A stretch of 64,000 nucleotides of DNA from an uncultured Flaviramulus sp. (GCA_947495125.1 CANLXL010000002.1:186001-250000); one strand, 5' to 3'. Counted from the stretch's first letter, positions 8,182 through 19,224 are shown. A program made the numbers and translations. Notes: a model not told the origin generated them from the sequence alone.

Positions 8182-9732
8182 CTATTTTATAGATTTAGCA
8201 GAACGGCTACCATTACGGTAATTTTCCAATAACCTATCCATTTCGGAAATTTTTTCAGGAAAACGATGATATAAGTTGTTACGCTGCTCGGAATCTTTTT
8301 CCATATCGAATAACAGGCTTTCGGTATCAAAATCTGTATATCCTGTTAGACTTTTGAACGACTCCGGTAATTCTCGATGTCCGCCGGACTTATTGTTAAT
8401 ATATAACCATTTTCCTTTCCTAATCCCCCAGGTATTGGCATAGGTGTTATGGACCGTAGCTTCTCTTAAAGGCGTATTATAGGGTTCACCTTTTATAACT
8501 GATGTCAAGTCATAGCTATCTGGAGCGGCATTTTCAGGGAGATCTATTCCTGTTATGTTGGCCAGAGTTGCCATAATATCAACCTGAGAAATCACTTCGT
8601 TTGAAACGGAATTAGGATCAACATGTCCAGGCCATTTAAGAATAAATGGAACATGATGGCCGCCTTCCCAAACATCGCGTTTCAACCCGCGAAAATCACC
8701 CATACTAAAATGCCCATACTTTTCGGCACGTTCCCAAGCATAAAATTCTGTACCATTATCTGCACTAAATATAACAATGGTGTTATCATCTAGATCGTTT
8801 TCTTTTAATGCTTTTAAAACCTGTCCGGCCACCCAGTCCGTCTGAACCATAAAATCGCCGTAACCTCCTGCGTTAGATTTTCCATCAAACTCATCATTAG
8901 GAATAATTGGAGCATGTGGTGAGGGTAATGCAAAATATAAGAAGAAAGGCTCTTTGTCGTTACGATTGTTTATCCAATCCACAGTTTTTCTAGTAAGAGT
9001 AGGCAGAACCTCATAAGGATTCCAGTTTTTTACTTTTGGTCCTGGCCTAAATTCCCAATGCCCTTCCTTGGTATCGAAGCCAATATTATCAATGTCCATT
9101 TGCTCAGTGGGAGTTTCTGAAATTCTACCATTTTCTACCCAGGCATAGGGTGGAAAGTTTATGGTGCCATCTCCAAAGTAATAATCAAAACCTCGATCTA
9201 GTGGTCCACCTCCAATCGGTTCGTCCCAATCGATGTCCTCGGGAAGGTATACCTTTCGCATTTTTCCCCATTGTTTCACTTCTCCAGACGGCTCGTTTTT
9301 AAACGTCCAGTTCCATCCCAAATGCCACTTACCAATACAAGCTGTTGTATAGCCATTATTTTTTAAGATCTGAGGTAAAGTGATGTCTGTATCTTTAAAA
9401 AAAGGCTTACCAAAAGCGCCTACAATACCATGTTGCCTTCGCCAATGATAGGTTCCTGTTAACAGTGCAAATCGACTGGGTGAGCATATTCCCGATGAGC
9501 TATGGGCATCAGTAAAACGCATACCTTCAGATGCAAGTTGATCCAGATAAGGTGTTGGGATTTTAGAATTTGGGTTCTGGCAGTTGAGGTCACCATATCC
9601 CATATCATCAGCATAAATAATAACAATATTTGGTTGCTTTGTCTTTTCTTCAGAACAATTTAAAAAAATCAATATCATAATTGCTGCTAAAAGTTTTGAA
9701 ACTGTTTTTCCATAAATTCTGGCTCGCTTCAT
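8182..9732 (-). CDS. Sulfatase lipoprotein (arylsulfatase family S1)
   Basis: A 516-aa sulfatase that hydrolyses sulfate esters, probably from algal or host glycans. The formylglycine motif is CSPSR with Cys83 as the residue to be oxidised; Asp42-Asp43 (YADDMGYGD) are expected Ca ligands, and the later DNGTEF segment supplies further metal ligands. Residues 1-26 look like a lipoprotein signal (LIFLNC, Cys26), so the mature enzyme is probably membrane-anchored in the periplasm or at the surface. The gene is isolated: no SusC/SusD pair, glycoside hydrolase or sulfatase-maturing enzyme lies nearby, so maturation must depend on a gene elsewhere. Substrate is not predictable here. Confidence 0.93.
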   Translation of the reverse strand: MKRARIYGKTVSKLLAAIMILIFLNCSEEKTKQPNIVIIYADDMGYGDLNCQNPNSKIPTPYLDQLASEGMRFTDAHSSSGICSPSRFALLTGTYHWRRQHGIVGAFGKPFFKDTDITLPQILKNNGYTTACIGKWHLGWNWTFKNEPSGEVKQWGKMRKVYLPEDIDWDEPIGGGPLDRGFDYYFGDGTINFPPYAWVENGRISETPTEQMDIDNIGFDTKEGHWEFRPGPKVKNWNPYEVLPTLTRKTVDWINNRNDKEPFFLYFALPSPHAPIIPNDEFDGKSNAGGYGDFMVQTDWVAGQVLKALKENDLDDNTIVIFSADNGTEFYAWERAEKYGHFSMGDFRGLKRDVWEGGHHVPFILKWPGHVDPNSVSNEVISQVDIMATLANITGIDLPENAAPDSYDLTSVIKGEPYNTPLREATVHNTYANTWGIRKGKWLYINNKSGGHRELPESFKSLTGYTDFDTESLLFDMEKDSEQRNNLYHRFPEKISEMDRLLENYRNGSRSAKSIK

Positions 9733-9954
9733 AATTTTAATGTTTTATTGAAGAATTAGTGATTGGTCAAAGGACTATAGATTAATTTTTATTTTGCAAT
9801 ATACTTATTAGTTCAATTGAAACATATTTTCATAATAGTATATTTACATTAAACAAATTTGGATGGTTGTTTTTTGTAAAGCCACCTTTTTACTAAAAAA
9901 GAGGATTAATAACGGACTTTTAAATAACTAAAAACAATTCGTTAATAACTATTT

Positions 9955-11631
<1,677 letters not shown>

Positions 11632-11726
11632 AATTGGATAGTTTTTTGATAAACTATCTGTATTCCTATGAATAATGGGATTTTAAGAATCGACTAAAAG
11701 TTTAAACAGATAAACTTGTCATATAT

Positions 11727-11776
11727 TGAGCCCTTCGACTATCACTCAGGATAAACTAAAGTCGAAATGTCTCATT
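11727..11776. repeat. Intergenic inverted-repeat element, possible copy of a dispersed repeat
   Basis: A GC-richer patch in AT-rich DNA between pyrG and yidC. It carries TTCGACT (11734-11740) and its complement AGTCGAA (11760-11766) with 19 nt between them. The wording GCCCTTCGACT...CTCAGGATAAACT resembles short dispersed repeats that I remember from flavobacterial genomes. This is a memory-based comparison, so the family assignment is tentative. It may form a hairpin in the yidC leader. Confidence 0.4.
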
Positions 11777-11795
11777 AGATGACACTAACTAAAAT

Positions 11796-13691
11796 ATGGA
11801 AGAAAAGAAATTAGACATTAATTCGATTATAGGATTTATTCTTATTTTCGGAATTTTGGCATACATGCTTTGGCAAAATCAACCAACGCCGGAAGAATTA
11901 GAAGCACAAGAAAAGGCAAAGCAAGAGCAGGTTGAGGCCGAAAGAAAAGTGAAGGATGTTGAAGAGACAAAAATCACTACTACAGAAGATTTTATTCAGG
12001 GCAGTGCAAATGATTCACTTCAGCAAATAGCATTACGAAATAAATTAGGTGCTTTTGCCTATTCGGCATCATTATCATCAGATAAAGAAACTGTTGTTGA
12101 AACAGATCTTTTAAAACTTACTTTTAGTAGTAAAGGAGGATACCTTTCTGAAGTGAAGTTGAAGAAGTTTGTGAATTTCGATTCCATTCCTATTTATATC
12201 ATTAAAGATAATAACACGACTTTCAATATTAATTTTGGAACAAGCGATAGTAGAATTCTAAATACCAAAGATCTAGATTTCCATCCGTCGGTGACTAAAA
12301 ATGGTGATAATACGATAGTTTCGATGAAGCTTAAGGTATCTGAAAACCAATTTTTAGAATACCGATACGCGTTGAAAAAAGACGATTATATGATTGATTT
12401 CACTATTCGTTCTCAAGGCTTAAGTAATGTAATCAATAGTTCACAAGAGGTTAATTTAGACTGGAAACTAAAAACGTATCGAAACGCCAAGAGTATTTCT
12501 TATGAAAATAGATATACCGATATTCATTACGGATATGAAGGTGATAAGGATGACTATACTGGGATGCGAGATGCCGATGAAGATATAGACGATGTTTCAT
12601 GGATTGGGTATAAGCAGCACTTTTTTACATCGATATTGTTAACAGATGTACCTTTTAAAAAGGTTAATATTAAGTCAAAGAATTTAGTTGAAGATGAAGC
12701 TATTGATACCGTATTCACGAAGGACTATGCATCAAAGATTCTGTTAGAGTTACAAGGTGGAGAGTTAAACCAAACTATGGATTTGTATTACGGTCCTACA
12801 GATTATAAAATACTAAATGCTTACGATAGGAATTTAGATGAAATAGTGCCACTAGGTTGGGGTATTTTTGGATGGATAAATCGTTATTTATTTATCCCAT
12901 TGTTTGGGTTCTTGAGTAGTTATATGTCCTATGGAATTGCTATTGTAGTGATGACGATTTTAATCAAATTATTAATGTCCTTTGTACAATACAAGCAATT
13001 CCTGTCTCAAGCGAAGTTGAAAATTCTAAAACCGGAATTAGATGCTATTCGCGAGAAGCATAAGAATAATAAAATGAAAGCACAGCAAGAAACATTGGCC
13101 TTGCAAAATAAAGCGGGAGCAAGTCCTATGGCTGGATGTATGCCGGCGTTAGTACAATTACCTGTGTTTTATGCACTGTTTCAATTTTTTCCATCGGCTT
13201 TCGATTTGCGTCAAAAAAGTTTCCTATGGGCTGAAGATTTATCATCTTATGATACCATAGCTAGTTTGCCTTTTAATATCCCATTTTATGGCGATCATGT
13301 GAGTTTATTTCCGCTATTGGCATCTATCGCGATTTTCTTCTATATGCGTTTAACCACCGGGCAGAATATGCAAACCCAACCGCAGCAAGAAGGGATGCCG
13401 GATATGGGTAAAATGATGAAGTATATGATGTACTTCTCACCAATAATGATGTTGTTTTTCTTTAATAACTATGCCTCCGGATTGAGTTTGTACTACTTCA
13501 TATCTAATTTAATTAGTATCGGTATTATTCTGGTAATAAAGAATTATATTCTTGATGAAGATAAAATTCATGCACAGATTCAGGAGAAGAAAAAGAAACC
13601 AAAAAAACAAAGTCGTTTTCAGCAGAAAATGGCTGAAATGATGGAGCAGGCAGAAAAGCAAAAACAGGCACAGCAAAAGCGAAAAAAATAA
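11796..13691 (+). CDS. yidC: Membrane protein insertase YidC
   Basis: A 631-aa inner-membrane insertase working with or without SecYEG. An N-terminal transmembrane helix (about 11-27) is followed by a large periplasmic domain of about 330 residues and then the conserved five-helix 60KD_IMP core (about 365-580), with GASPMAGCMPALVQLPVFYALF as its most typical stretch. The C-terminus is a long basic tail (KKKKPKKQSRFQQKMAEMM and beyond), as expected for ribosome binding. Length suits the two-domain form of Gram-negative bacteria. It lies downstream of pyrG, possibly with its own promoter, and is followed by a strong terminator at 13780-13828. Confidence 0.96.
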   Translation: MEEKKLDINSIIGFILIFGILAYMLWQNQPTPEELEAQEKAKQEQVEAERKVKDVEETKITTTEDFIQGSANDSLQQIALRNKLGAFAYSASLSSDKETVVETDLLKLTFSSKGGYLSEVKLKKFVNFDSIPIYIIKDNNTTFNINFGTSDSRILNTKDLDFHPSVTKNGDNTIVSMKLKVSENQFLEYRYALKKDDYMIDFTIRSQGLSNVINSSQEVNLDWKLKTYRNAKSISYENRYTDIHYGYEGDKDDYTGMRDADEDIDDVSWIGYKQHFFTSILLTDVPFKKVNIKSKNLVEDEAIDTVFTKDYASKILLELQGGELNQTMDLYYGPTDYKILNAYDRNLDEIVPLGWGIFGWINRYLFIPLFGFLSSYMSYGIAIVVMTILIKLLMSFVQYKQFLSQAKLKILKPELDAIREKHKNNKMKAQQETLALQNKAGASPMAGCMPALVQLPVFYALFQFFPSAFDLRQKSFLWAEDLSSYDTIASLPFNIPFYGDHVSLFPLLASIAIFFYMRLTTGQNMQTQPQQEGMPDMGKMMKYMMYFSPIMMLFFFNNYASGLSLYYFISNLISIGIILVIKNYILDEDKIHAQIQEKKKKPKKQSRFQQKMAEMMEQAEKQKQAQQKRKK

Positions 13692-13779
13692 AGCCAATAT
13701 TGAATTTCTTTCCGTATTCAGGAAAGTTAGATTTCAATTTGATAAAATAAATTGAAAGGCTAAAGTATTAGAGATTAAA

Positions 13780-13828
13780 CTGCCAATTTTAAATGATTAA
13801 TGATCAATTAGAGTTGGCAGCTTTTTTG
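13780..13828 (+). terminator. Rho-independent terminator after yidC
   Basis: A 7-bp stem CTGCCAA (13780-13786) / TTGGCAG (13814-13820) is followed by CTTTTTTG. The 27-nt loop is long. Two other hairpins sit between the yidC stop and this one: CTTTCC/GGAAAG at 13708-13726 and TTTCAATTT/AAATTGAAA at 13732-13757. Confidence 0.65.
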
Positions 13829-13854
13829 TTACAGACAATTTGGAAATATATTTG
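13825..13854 (+). promoter_or_regulatory. Promoter of the MORN-repeat gene
   Basis: TTTG at 13825-13828 and TATATTTG at 13847-13854 are 18 nt apart and match the Bacteroidota -33/-7 pair. The -33 box is the end of the T tract of the preceding terminator. The implied leader to the ATG at 13963 is about 100 nt. Confidence 0.5.
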
Positions 13855-13962
13855 ACGTTTATGATAGTGTTATTGTTCAAGCGATTACCTTGAGCATTCT
13901 TGATAGCTATTGGGGTGAAGAGGCTTAAAAGCTTGAATTTGAATATTTTAAAAATTATTAAA

Positions 13963-14661
13963 ATGAGTTTCAAATATTTAATCATTTTCTTTTTTGCCGG
14001 TGTCGTTACATCGGCCCAAGACATCAATCAATTTGATGCCCAAGGTGAACGTCATGGTATTTGGAAAAAAACTTTTGATGGAACCAATATACTTAGGTAT
14101 GAAGGGACATTTTTACATGGTAAAGAAGTGGGCCTCTTTAAATTTTATAAAAATATTAATAAAAAGGCCGTTTTAACAGCTACAAAGAAATTTAACGAAC
14201 AGGATAATAAATCTAAGGTTACTTTTTTTACATCAAAGGGAAAGGTTATAAGCGAGGGGCAATTGGATGGCAAAAAGTATATTGGCGTATGGAAATACTA
14301 TCAACAACGCTCCAATGAATTGCTAACTTTGGAACATTATGACGATTTAGGTAGACTTAATGGTGAACGTATCGTGTATTATGAAAACGGCCAGATTGCT
14401 GAGAAGCAAAACTATGTTGCAGGTAAACTGGATGGTGTTTCCTTTTGGTATTCGCTAAAGAATGTTGTACTCAAAGAATTTGTTTATGTTAATGGAGAGC
14501 TTCACGGACCTTCAAGGTATTATAATCCTAAAGGGGAACTAATAACAGAAGGAGCATATAAAAGAGGAAAAAAGCATGGTGTATGGAAATATTATGAAAA
14601 TGGAGTGTTGGTTGATGAAAAAGATTTTACATATAAACCCAAATACAATAAAAAGAAATGA
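13963..14661 (+). CDS. Secreted MORN-repeat protein, YwqK antitoxin-like family
   Basis: A 232-aa protein with a signal peptide (MSFKYLIIFFFAGVVTSAQ) and serial MORN-variant units of the form G.WKYY.NG...E..Y..GKLDG, for example YYENGQIAEKQNYVAGKLDG and YYNPKGELITEGAYKRGKKHG. The family is often labelled toxin-antitoxin YwqK-type, but no toxin gene is nearby and the protein is exported, so that label should not be taken as function. The ATG at 13963 is preferred to an upstream frame extension to 13900 because it places the signal peptide at the N-terminus. A terminator follows directly, so it is a single-gene unit. Confidence 0.85.
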   Translation: MSFKYLIIFFFAGVVTSAQDINQFDAQGERHGIWKKTFDGTNILRYEGTFLHGKEVGLFKFYKNINKKAVLTATKKFNEQDNKSKVTFFTSKGKVISEGQLDGKKYIGVWKYYQQRSNELLTLEHYDDLGRLNGERIVYYENGQIAEKQNYVAGKLDGVSFWYSLKNVVLKEFVYVNGELHGPSRYYNPKGELITEGAYKRGKKHGVWKYYENGVLVDEKDFTYKPKYNKKK

Positions 14662-14669
14662 TAAAAAAA

Positions 14670-14700
14670 ACTCCTTAAATTGCTTTAAGGAGTCACTTTT
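14670..14700 (+). terminator. Rho-independent terminator after the MORN gene
   Basis: A perfect 10-bp stem ACTCCTTAAA (14670-14679) / TTTAAGGAGT (14684-14693) with a 4-nt loop TTGC is followed by a run of five T. An A tract precedes it, so it could also act on the opposite strand. Confidence 0.9.
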
Positions 14701-14885
14701 TCATAGAAATTTCTCCGTATCATAAGAAAATGATCCATGAGCGACAATTAATATAGCGTAATATAATTGTCTAACAAAAATAAGTAAAAGTTAGACAAAA
14801 AACAAATTTTATTGCATTTTTTATGAAATATTAGAGGTTGGAAGCAAATCGGTGGTTCTTACGCTGTTAAATCTTGAAATCTATG

Positions 14886-14893
14886 TATCTTTG
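14886..14893 (+). promoter_or_regulatory. Probable -7 element of the mnmA promoter
   Basis: TATCTTTG matches TAnnTTTG and ends 18 nt before the mnmA ATG at 14912, implying a leader of about 12 nt. No convincing -33 box is seen. Confidence 0.5.
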
Positions 14894-14911
14894 TGGGCTA
14901 ATTTGTTGAGA

Positions 14912-16099
14912 ATGAAACGCGTTATTATAGGACTTTCAGGAGGAGTGGATTCCAGTGTTGCGGCTTATATTTTAAAGCAGCAGGGCTACGAAGTTATTGG
15001 TCTGTTTATGAAAAACTGGCATGACGACTCTGTGACCATATCTAACGAATGCCCATGGTTGGACGATAGTAATGATGCTATGTTGGTGGCGGAAAAATTA
15101 GGGATTCCTTTTCAAACCGTAGATTTAAGTGAGCAATACAAAGAACGTATTGTCGATTATATGTTTAACGAATATGAAAAGGGAAGAACACCCAATCCCG
15201 ATGTACTTTGTAATAGAGAGATAAAGTTTGACGTTTTTATGAAAATTGCTTTGGACTTGGGAGCAGACTTTGTTGCCACCGGGCATTACTGTAGAAAAGG
15301 AAATATTGAAAAGGATGGAAATAAAATATATCAGCTTTTAGCCGGTATTGATGATAATAAAGATCAATCATATTTTTTATGCCAGCTATCTCAAGAACAA
15401 TTGGCAAAATCGCTATTTCCTGTTGGAGAATTAACCAAACCTCAAGTTAGAGAGATTGCCATGGAACTTGATTTGGTAACTGCTGAAAAGAAAGATTCAC
15501 AAGGACTTTGTTTTATTGGTAAAGTAAAATTACCAGATTTCCTTCAACAACAGTTAAAGCCAAAAGAAGGTGTTATTGTTGAGGTTTCCAAGGATCAAGA
15601 GGTTTTTACACAAATAGAACCAAAATTTAATTCGGCAGAAGAAAAACTTAAATACTTATCGCGCAAAATTGATTATAAATTAGATTTTGGTAAGATCGTA
15701 GGGAAACATCAAGGGGCCCATTATTTCACAAAAGGGCAACGAAAAGGTCTTGCCGTCGGTGGGACTGTAGAGCCTTTGTTTGTAATTGATACCGATGTTA
15801 ATGATAACATTATTTATACCGGACAAGGGAAGACACATCCGGGGTTATTTAAAAAAGCACTGTTTGTAACTAATGAAGAGCTGCACTGGATTCGTGAAGA
15901 TCTAGCGCTTTCAGTAGATGAAACTATGGAAGTCAAAGCCAGAATCAGGTACAGGCAATCGCTGCAAAAAGCAAGGCTCTTTAAAGTAGATAGCGGCTTG
16001 TATGTTGAGTTTGAGGAATTTCAATCTGCCATTACCGAAGGACAATTTGTGGCATGGTATATTGAAGACGAACTGATAGGCTCAGGAGTTATTTCGTAA
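14912..16099 (+). CDS. mnmA: tRNA-specific 2-thiouridylase MnmA
   Basis: Thiolates U34 of the tRNAs for Lys, Glu and Gln. The 395-aa chain begins [15 protein letters not shown], with the PP-loop at residues 9-15. The catalytic cysteines are visible: Cys100 in [12 protein letters not shown] and Cys200 in GLCFIG. The start at 14912 is chosen over an in-frame start at 14852 because family members begin directly before the PP-loop and a -7 element lies at 14886. It is slightly longer than the E. coli enzyme because of an insertion around 210-260, where [19 protein letters not shown] lies. It precedes the nitronate monooxygenase gene by 69 nt. Confidence 0.95.
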   Translation: MKRVIIGLSGGVDSSVAAYILKQQGYEVIGLFMKNWHDDSVTISNECPWLDDSNDAMLVAEKLGIPFQTVDLSEQYKERIVDYMFNEYEKGRTPNPDVLCNREIKFDVFMKIALDLGADFVATGHYCRKGNIEKDGNKIYQLLAGIDDNKDQSYFLCQLSQEQLAKSLFPVGELTKPQVREIAMELDLVTAEKKDSQGLCFIGKVKLPDFLQQQLKPKEGVIVEVSKDQEVFTQIEPKFNSAEEKLKYLSRKIDYKLDFGKIVGKHQGAHYFTKGQRKGLAVGGTVEPLFVIDTDVNDNIIYTGQGKTHPGLFKKALFVTNEELHWIREDLALSVDETMEVKARIRYRQSLQKARLFKVDSGLYVEFEEFQSAITEGQFVAWYIEDELIGSGVIS

Positions 16100-16115
16100 T
16101 CATGGTTATTAAAAG

Positions 16116-16123
16116 TATATTTG
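16116..16123 (+). promoter_or_regulatory. Probable -7 element before the nitronate monooxygenase gene
   Basis: TATATTTG matches TAnnTTTG and lies 45 nt upstream of the ATG at 16169. No clear -33 box; call based on the -7 match and position in a 69-nt intergenic gap. Confidence 0.4.
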
Positions 16124-16168
16124 TTTTTCTTTGAACTAACTAAGGAAGTCCGGCAAAATCAACTTTTT

Positions 16169-17110
16169 ATGACGCATAGAATAACCGATCTTTTCAATAT
16201 AAAATATCCAATAGTTCAAGCAGGGATGATATGGAATAGTGGTTGGAGGCTAGCATCAGCGGCCAGTAATTCCGGTGTTTTAGGACTTATAGGTGCCGGA
16301 TCCATGTATCCCGAGGTTTTACGGGAACATATTCAGAAATGTAAAAGTGCAACACACAACCCCTTTGGAGTTAATGTTCCAATGTTGTATCCAAATATTC
16401 AGGAAATTATGGATATAATTGTTGAAGAGGGAGTGAAAATCGTATTTACTTCAGCGGGAAATCCAAAGACTTGGACATCATGGTTGCAGGAAAAAGGTAT
16501 AACCGTTGTGCATGTGGTAAGCAGTGTAAAATTCGCCCTAAAAGCGCAAGAAGCCGGTGTTGATGCGGTTGTTGCCGAGGGTTTTGAAGCTGGCGGACAT
16601 AATGGTCGGGATGAAACTACCACATTTACACTCATTCCAATGGTGAAAGAGAAGGTCAATATTCCATTAATAGCTGCGGGTGGTATTGCTACCGGAAGAG
16701 CGATGTTAGCCGCTATGGTTTTAGGTGCTGAGGGTGTACAGATTGGTAGTCGTTTTGTGGCTAGTGAAGAAAGTTCGGCACATCCCGATTTTAAACAAAC
16801 TGTAGTCGATGCTAAAGAAGGAGATACGCAATTAACCTTAAAAGAACTAGCTCCTGTTCGATTGATTAAAAATAAGTTCTATGATGAAGTTCAGGAGCTT
16901 TATAATAAAGGAGCTTCACCTGAAGAATTGAAAGCCTTGTTAGGAAGAGCCCGGGCTAAAAGAGGTATGTTTGAAGGTGATTTGGATAACGGTGAATTAG
17001 AGATAGGTCAAATTTCGGGATTGATTCATGATATAAAACCCGTATATCAAATTGTAGAAGCTATTATTGAGGAATATGAATTGGCTAAAAAAGAAGTTTT
17101 AGATTTATAA
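16169..17110 (+). CDS. Nitronate monooxygenase / 2-nitropropane dioxygenase family flavoprotein
   Basis: A 313-aa FMN-dependent TIM-barrel enzyme of the NMO family, which oxidises alkyl nitronates such as propionate-3-nitronate. Recognisable parts are KYPIVQAGMIWNSG near the N-terminus (FMN pocket), GFEAGGHNGRDETTTF in the middle, GGIATGRAM and GAEGVQIGSRF (phosphate-binding strands). The ATG at 16169 gives the standard N-terminus MTHRITDLF; an in-frame start at 16121 would overlap the likely -7 box. Some related enzymes are enoyl-ACP reductases (FabK), so the substrate is not certain. Confidence 0.88.
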   Translation: MTHRITDLFNIKYPIVQAGMIWNSGWRLASAASNSGVLGLIGAGSMYPEVLREHIQKCKSATHNPFGVNVPMLYPNIQEIMDIIVEEGVKIVFTSAGNPKTWTSWLQEKGITVVHVVSSVKFALKAQEAGVDAVVAEGFEAGGHNGRDETTTFTLIPMVKEKVNIPLIAAGGIATGRAMLAAMVLGAEGVQIGSRFVASEESSAHPDFKQTVVDAKEGDTQLTLKELAPVRLIKNKFYDEVQELYNKGASPEELKALLGRARAKRGMFEGDLDNGELEIGQISGLIHDIKPVYQIVEAIIEEYELAKKEVLDL

Positions 17111-17156
17111 TACTTTTGCTACATTCGGGAAGAATATTTTATACAGATAATTTTCC

Positions 17157-17474
17157 ATGAGCGATTTTTTTAAACATACCGTCTTTTTTTGGTTGAAAGA
17201 ACCCAATAACCTATTACACAGACAAACCTTCGAATCTTCGTTAAAGAGGTTTATCAATAATTCAGAATACATACAAACCGAGCATATTGGTGTTCCTGCC
17301 GATACTGATAGAGCTGTTATCGATAACAGTTATACCTATTGTTTGTCCCTTGGATTTTCATCAAAAAAAAATCAGGATAAATATCAAGATGAACCTGTTC
17401 ATAAAGTTTTTATTGAAGAGTCTGGAGACTTATGGGAAAAAGTATTGGTTTACGATTCCATCTCTATTTTATAA
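17157..17474 (+). CDS. Dabb family (stress-responsive alpha/beta barrel) protein
   Basis: A 105-aa protein of the dimeric alpha/beta-barrel Dabb family, shown by the opening FKHTVFFWLKEP and the later SYTYCLSLGFSSKKNQDKYQ and EPVHKVFIEE segments. Family members form ferredoxin-like dimers with roles from stress response to polyketide cyclisation; the role here is unknown. It follows the nitronate monooxygenase by 46 nt and may share its transcript. Length is complete for the family. Confidence 0.85.
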   Translation: MSDFFKHTVFFWLKEPNNLLHRQTFESSLKRFINNSEYIQTEHIGVPADTDRAVIDNSYTYCLSLGFSSKKNQDKYQDEPVHKVFIEESGDLWEKVLVYDSISIL

Positions 17475-17545
17475 CTTGAGCATTTTTGTAATACGCTTTC
17501 TTCATATTTTAGAGAAAGCCATTACCAACTTTAATCTTATTAAAA

Positions 17546-18127
17546 ATGAAAAGACCAGCATTACGGCAATTACAAACCTTGATTTTTTTTCTATGTATAC
17601 AACTTGTGAACGCTGAGGTAAAACTTCCGGCCATTGTATCTTCAAATATGGTGCTTCAGTGTAATACAACCGTTGTTTTATGGGGATGGGCTGATGCTAA
17701 CGAAGAGATTTCTATTGAAGGAACCTGGTTAAAAAGCATTCAAAATATAAAGGCTGATAAAGATGGTAATTGGAGCATAGCTGTAAAAACGACCAATAGC
17801 AAAGATTCTCAAACGATTAAAATTAAAAGTAAAGCTTCCAATATTACATTAAGTAATGTCTTATTTGGCGAAGTCTGGTTATGTTCGGGACAATCGAACA
17901 TGGAACAATCACTTAACGGATATAGCGGGCAACCCACTTTTGGTTCTGCTATGGCAACAGCAAACTCTAGTAACCCTAATTTAAGGTTGTTTACAGTAGA
18001 TAAATTTGCTTCTAAAACACCTTTAAAAGATATTAATAAATATTCAGGATGAGAACAAGCTTCTCCAAACAATGTTTTAGGGTTTAGTGCTGTGGCTTAT
18101 TTGTTTGTAAATAGGCTTTACTGCTAA
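17546..18127 (+). pseudogene. Broken sialate O-acetylesterase (SGNH-type) gene
   Basis: The first 168 codons encode a signal peptide (about 1-23, ending LVNA), an N-terminal beta domain (MVLQCNTTVVLWGWADANEE) and the start of the esterase domain with the catalytic-serine motif WLCSGQSNMEQ. A TGA at 18050-18052 stops translation after NKYSG. The same frame continues as EQASPNNVLGFSAVAYLF, which is what family members have after a Trp at this place, so the TGA is best read as a TGG-to-TGA change. Similarity ends soon afterwards (stop at 18125-18127), whereas intact members run to about 470-650 aa. Most of the catalytic domain is missing. An inactive remnant is likely. Confidence 0.85.
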
Positions 18128-18275
18128 ATAATAGTAGCGTAAATAATAATGTGTTTTTGATAGTTATTTTTTTAGAATATTTTAATTACCTAAATTATAA
18201 TTTTGTACATGAATCTAAAGCATTGAACTATTTTATGAATAGGACGCTATTTTATAATGAAAAGCACCAATAATA

Positions 18276-19214
18276 TTAGTTTTCCTTCAAAATCTTATCA
18301 ATCGAGATGCTATACAAACGACTCAAGCCATTTTCATATTTGTTGAATTCGTTCAATAATTGACCGACCGTTAGCGGCTTTTCAAAATCTGTTTTAGTAT
18401 GATCTCTTTTGCTAGTAAAAAACAACGTATTTGTTTTGGTATCAACAAATGGACAATAATCCATTTTCGTACTGTTAACGGTACTTCCTAAATTTTTAGA
18501 AGGCATCCAAGTTCCATTATTATTGTGGCTAATGTAGAGGTCACCACTGCCAAAGCCACCCTTTTTGTTATAACATCCATAAATTATATAAGATTCGTCC
18601 GGTGCAATAAATGCATTGTACTCATAGCCATCAGAATTAATGGCATCAGATAATACTTTAGGGGCACTTAAACGTCCATTAACATATGCACTCACATAGA
18701 TATCATCTTTGCGCTTTAGGGTTGGATTATCCCTTGTGAAATAAAAGTTCCCATTACTGGCCATAGATGGATAGAATTCACCATACTCAGTGTTTATAGG
18801 GCTACCCATGTTTTTTGGTTGTGACCATTCGCTCTGAAGGGTAGAACGCTCGACAAACCAAATATCAAAATCTTTAGGCGTTTTGCCAGAATTGTTCAAA
18901 GGCCGGGTTGAAGCAAAATAGAGTTTTAAACCGTCATGAGAAAAGAAGGGTTCCAAATCGAAGAACTGCCCTGAAAAAGACGCTACTTTAGGTTTACTCC
19001 ACGCATTTCTATTTTTTCTTATAGTGATTATTGCCGATAGGTTTCCCATTGTACTTTGAGCAGAAAACATAATTTCACTACCATTGGGAGATATAGCAAT
19101 GTCACGAACATTGGGAAATTGTTTTACAATATCTTCTAAAAAAGGAGTCATCTTTTGCTGTGAAAAACCTGAAAGCATATTAAAAACAAAAACGACAAAA
19201 AGCAAGCACTTCAT
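18276..19214 (-). CDS. Secreted PD40 (WD40-like) beta-propeller protein
   Basis: A 312-aa exported protein with a signal peptide (about 1-19, ending GFSQ) and at least five PD40/TolB-like blades, seen as SPNGSEIMFSA, SHDGLKLYFAS, ASNGNFYFTRD, APDESYIIYGCYN and TKTNTLFFTSKRD. Such propellers usually bind proteins or glycans; no catalytic residues stand out. It is a single-gene unit. A perfect 19-bp palindrome lies at 19225-19243, directly upstream of the ATG at 19214, and overlaps a near-consensus minus-strand -7 element (TACATTTA), suggesting repressor control. Confidence 0.8.
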   Translation of the reverse strand: MKCLLFVVFVFNMLSGFSQQKMTPFLEDIVKQFPNVRDIAISPNGSEIMFSAQSTMGNLSAIITIRKNRNAWSKPKVASFSGQFFDLEPFFSHDGLKLYFASTRPLNNSGKTPKDFDIWFVERSTLQSEWSQPKNMGSPINTEYGEFYPSMASNGNFYFTRDNPTLKRKDDIYVSAYVNGRLSAPKVLSDAINSDGYEYNAFIAPDESYIIYGCYNKKGGFGSGDLYISHNNNGTWMPSKNLGSTVNSTKMDYCPFVDTKTNTLFFTSKRDHTKTDFEKPLTVGQLLNEFNKYENGLSRLYSISIDKILKEN

Positions 19215-19224
19215 AAGGATAATA

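Noticed and set aside
8182-9732. Polysaccharide utilisation locus around the sulfatase
   Set aside because: No SusC/SusD homologues, glycoside hydrolases or further sulfatases lie nearby.
13963-14661. Toxin-antitoxin system at the YwqK-like gene
   Set aside because: The protein has a signal peptide and MORN repeats, and there is no toxin gene next to it; the label comes from family naming only.
17287-17616. Second open frame across the Dabb gene end and the acetylesterase start
   Set aside because: It overlaps two recognisable coding regions in another frame, and its translation has no recognisable features.
17546-18127. Functional link between the acetylesterase remnant and the sialic-acid-type locus
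   Set aside because: They are 36 kb apart, the gene is broken, and this esterase family also acts on plant and algal polysaccharides.
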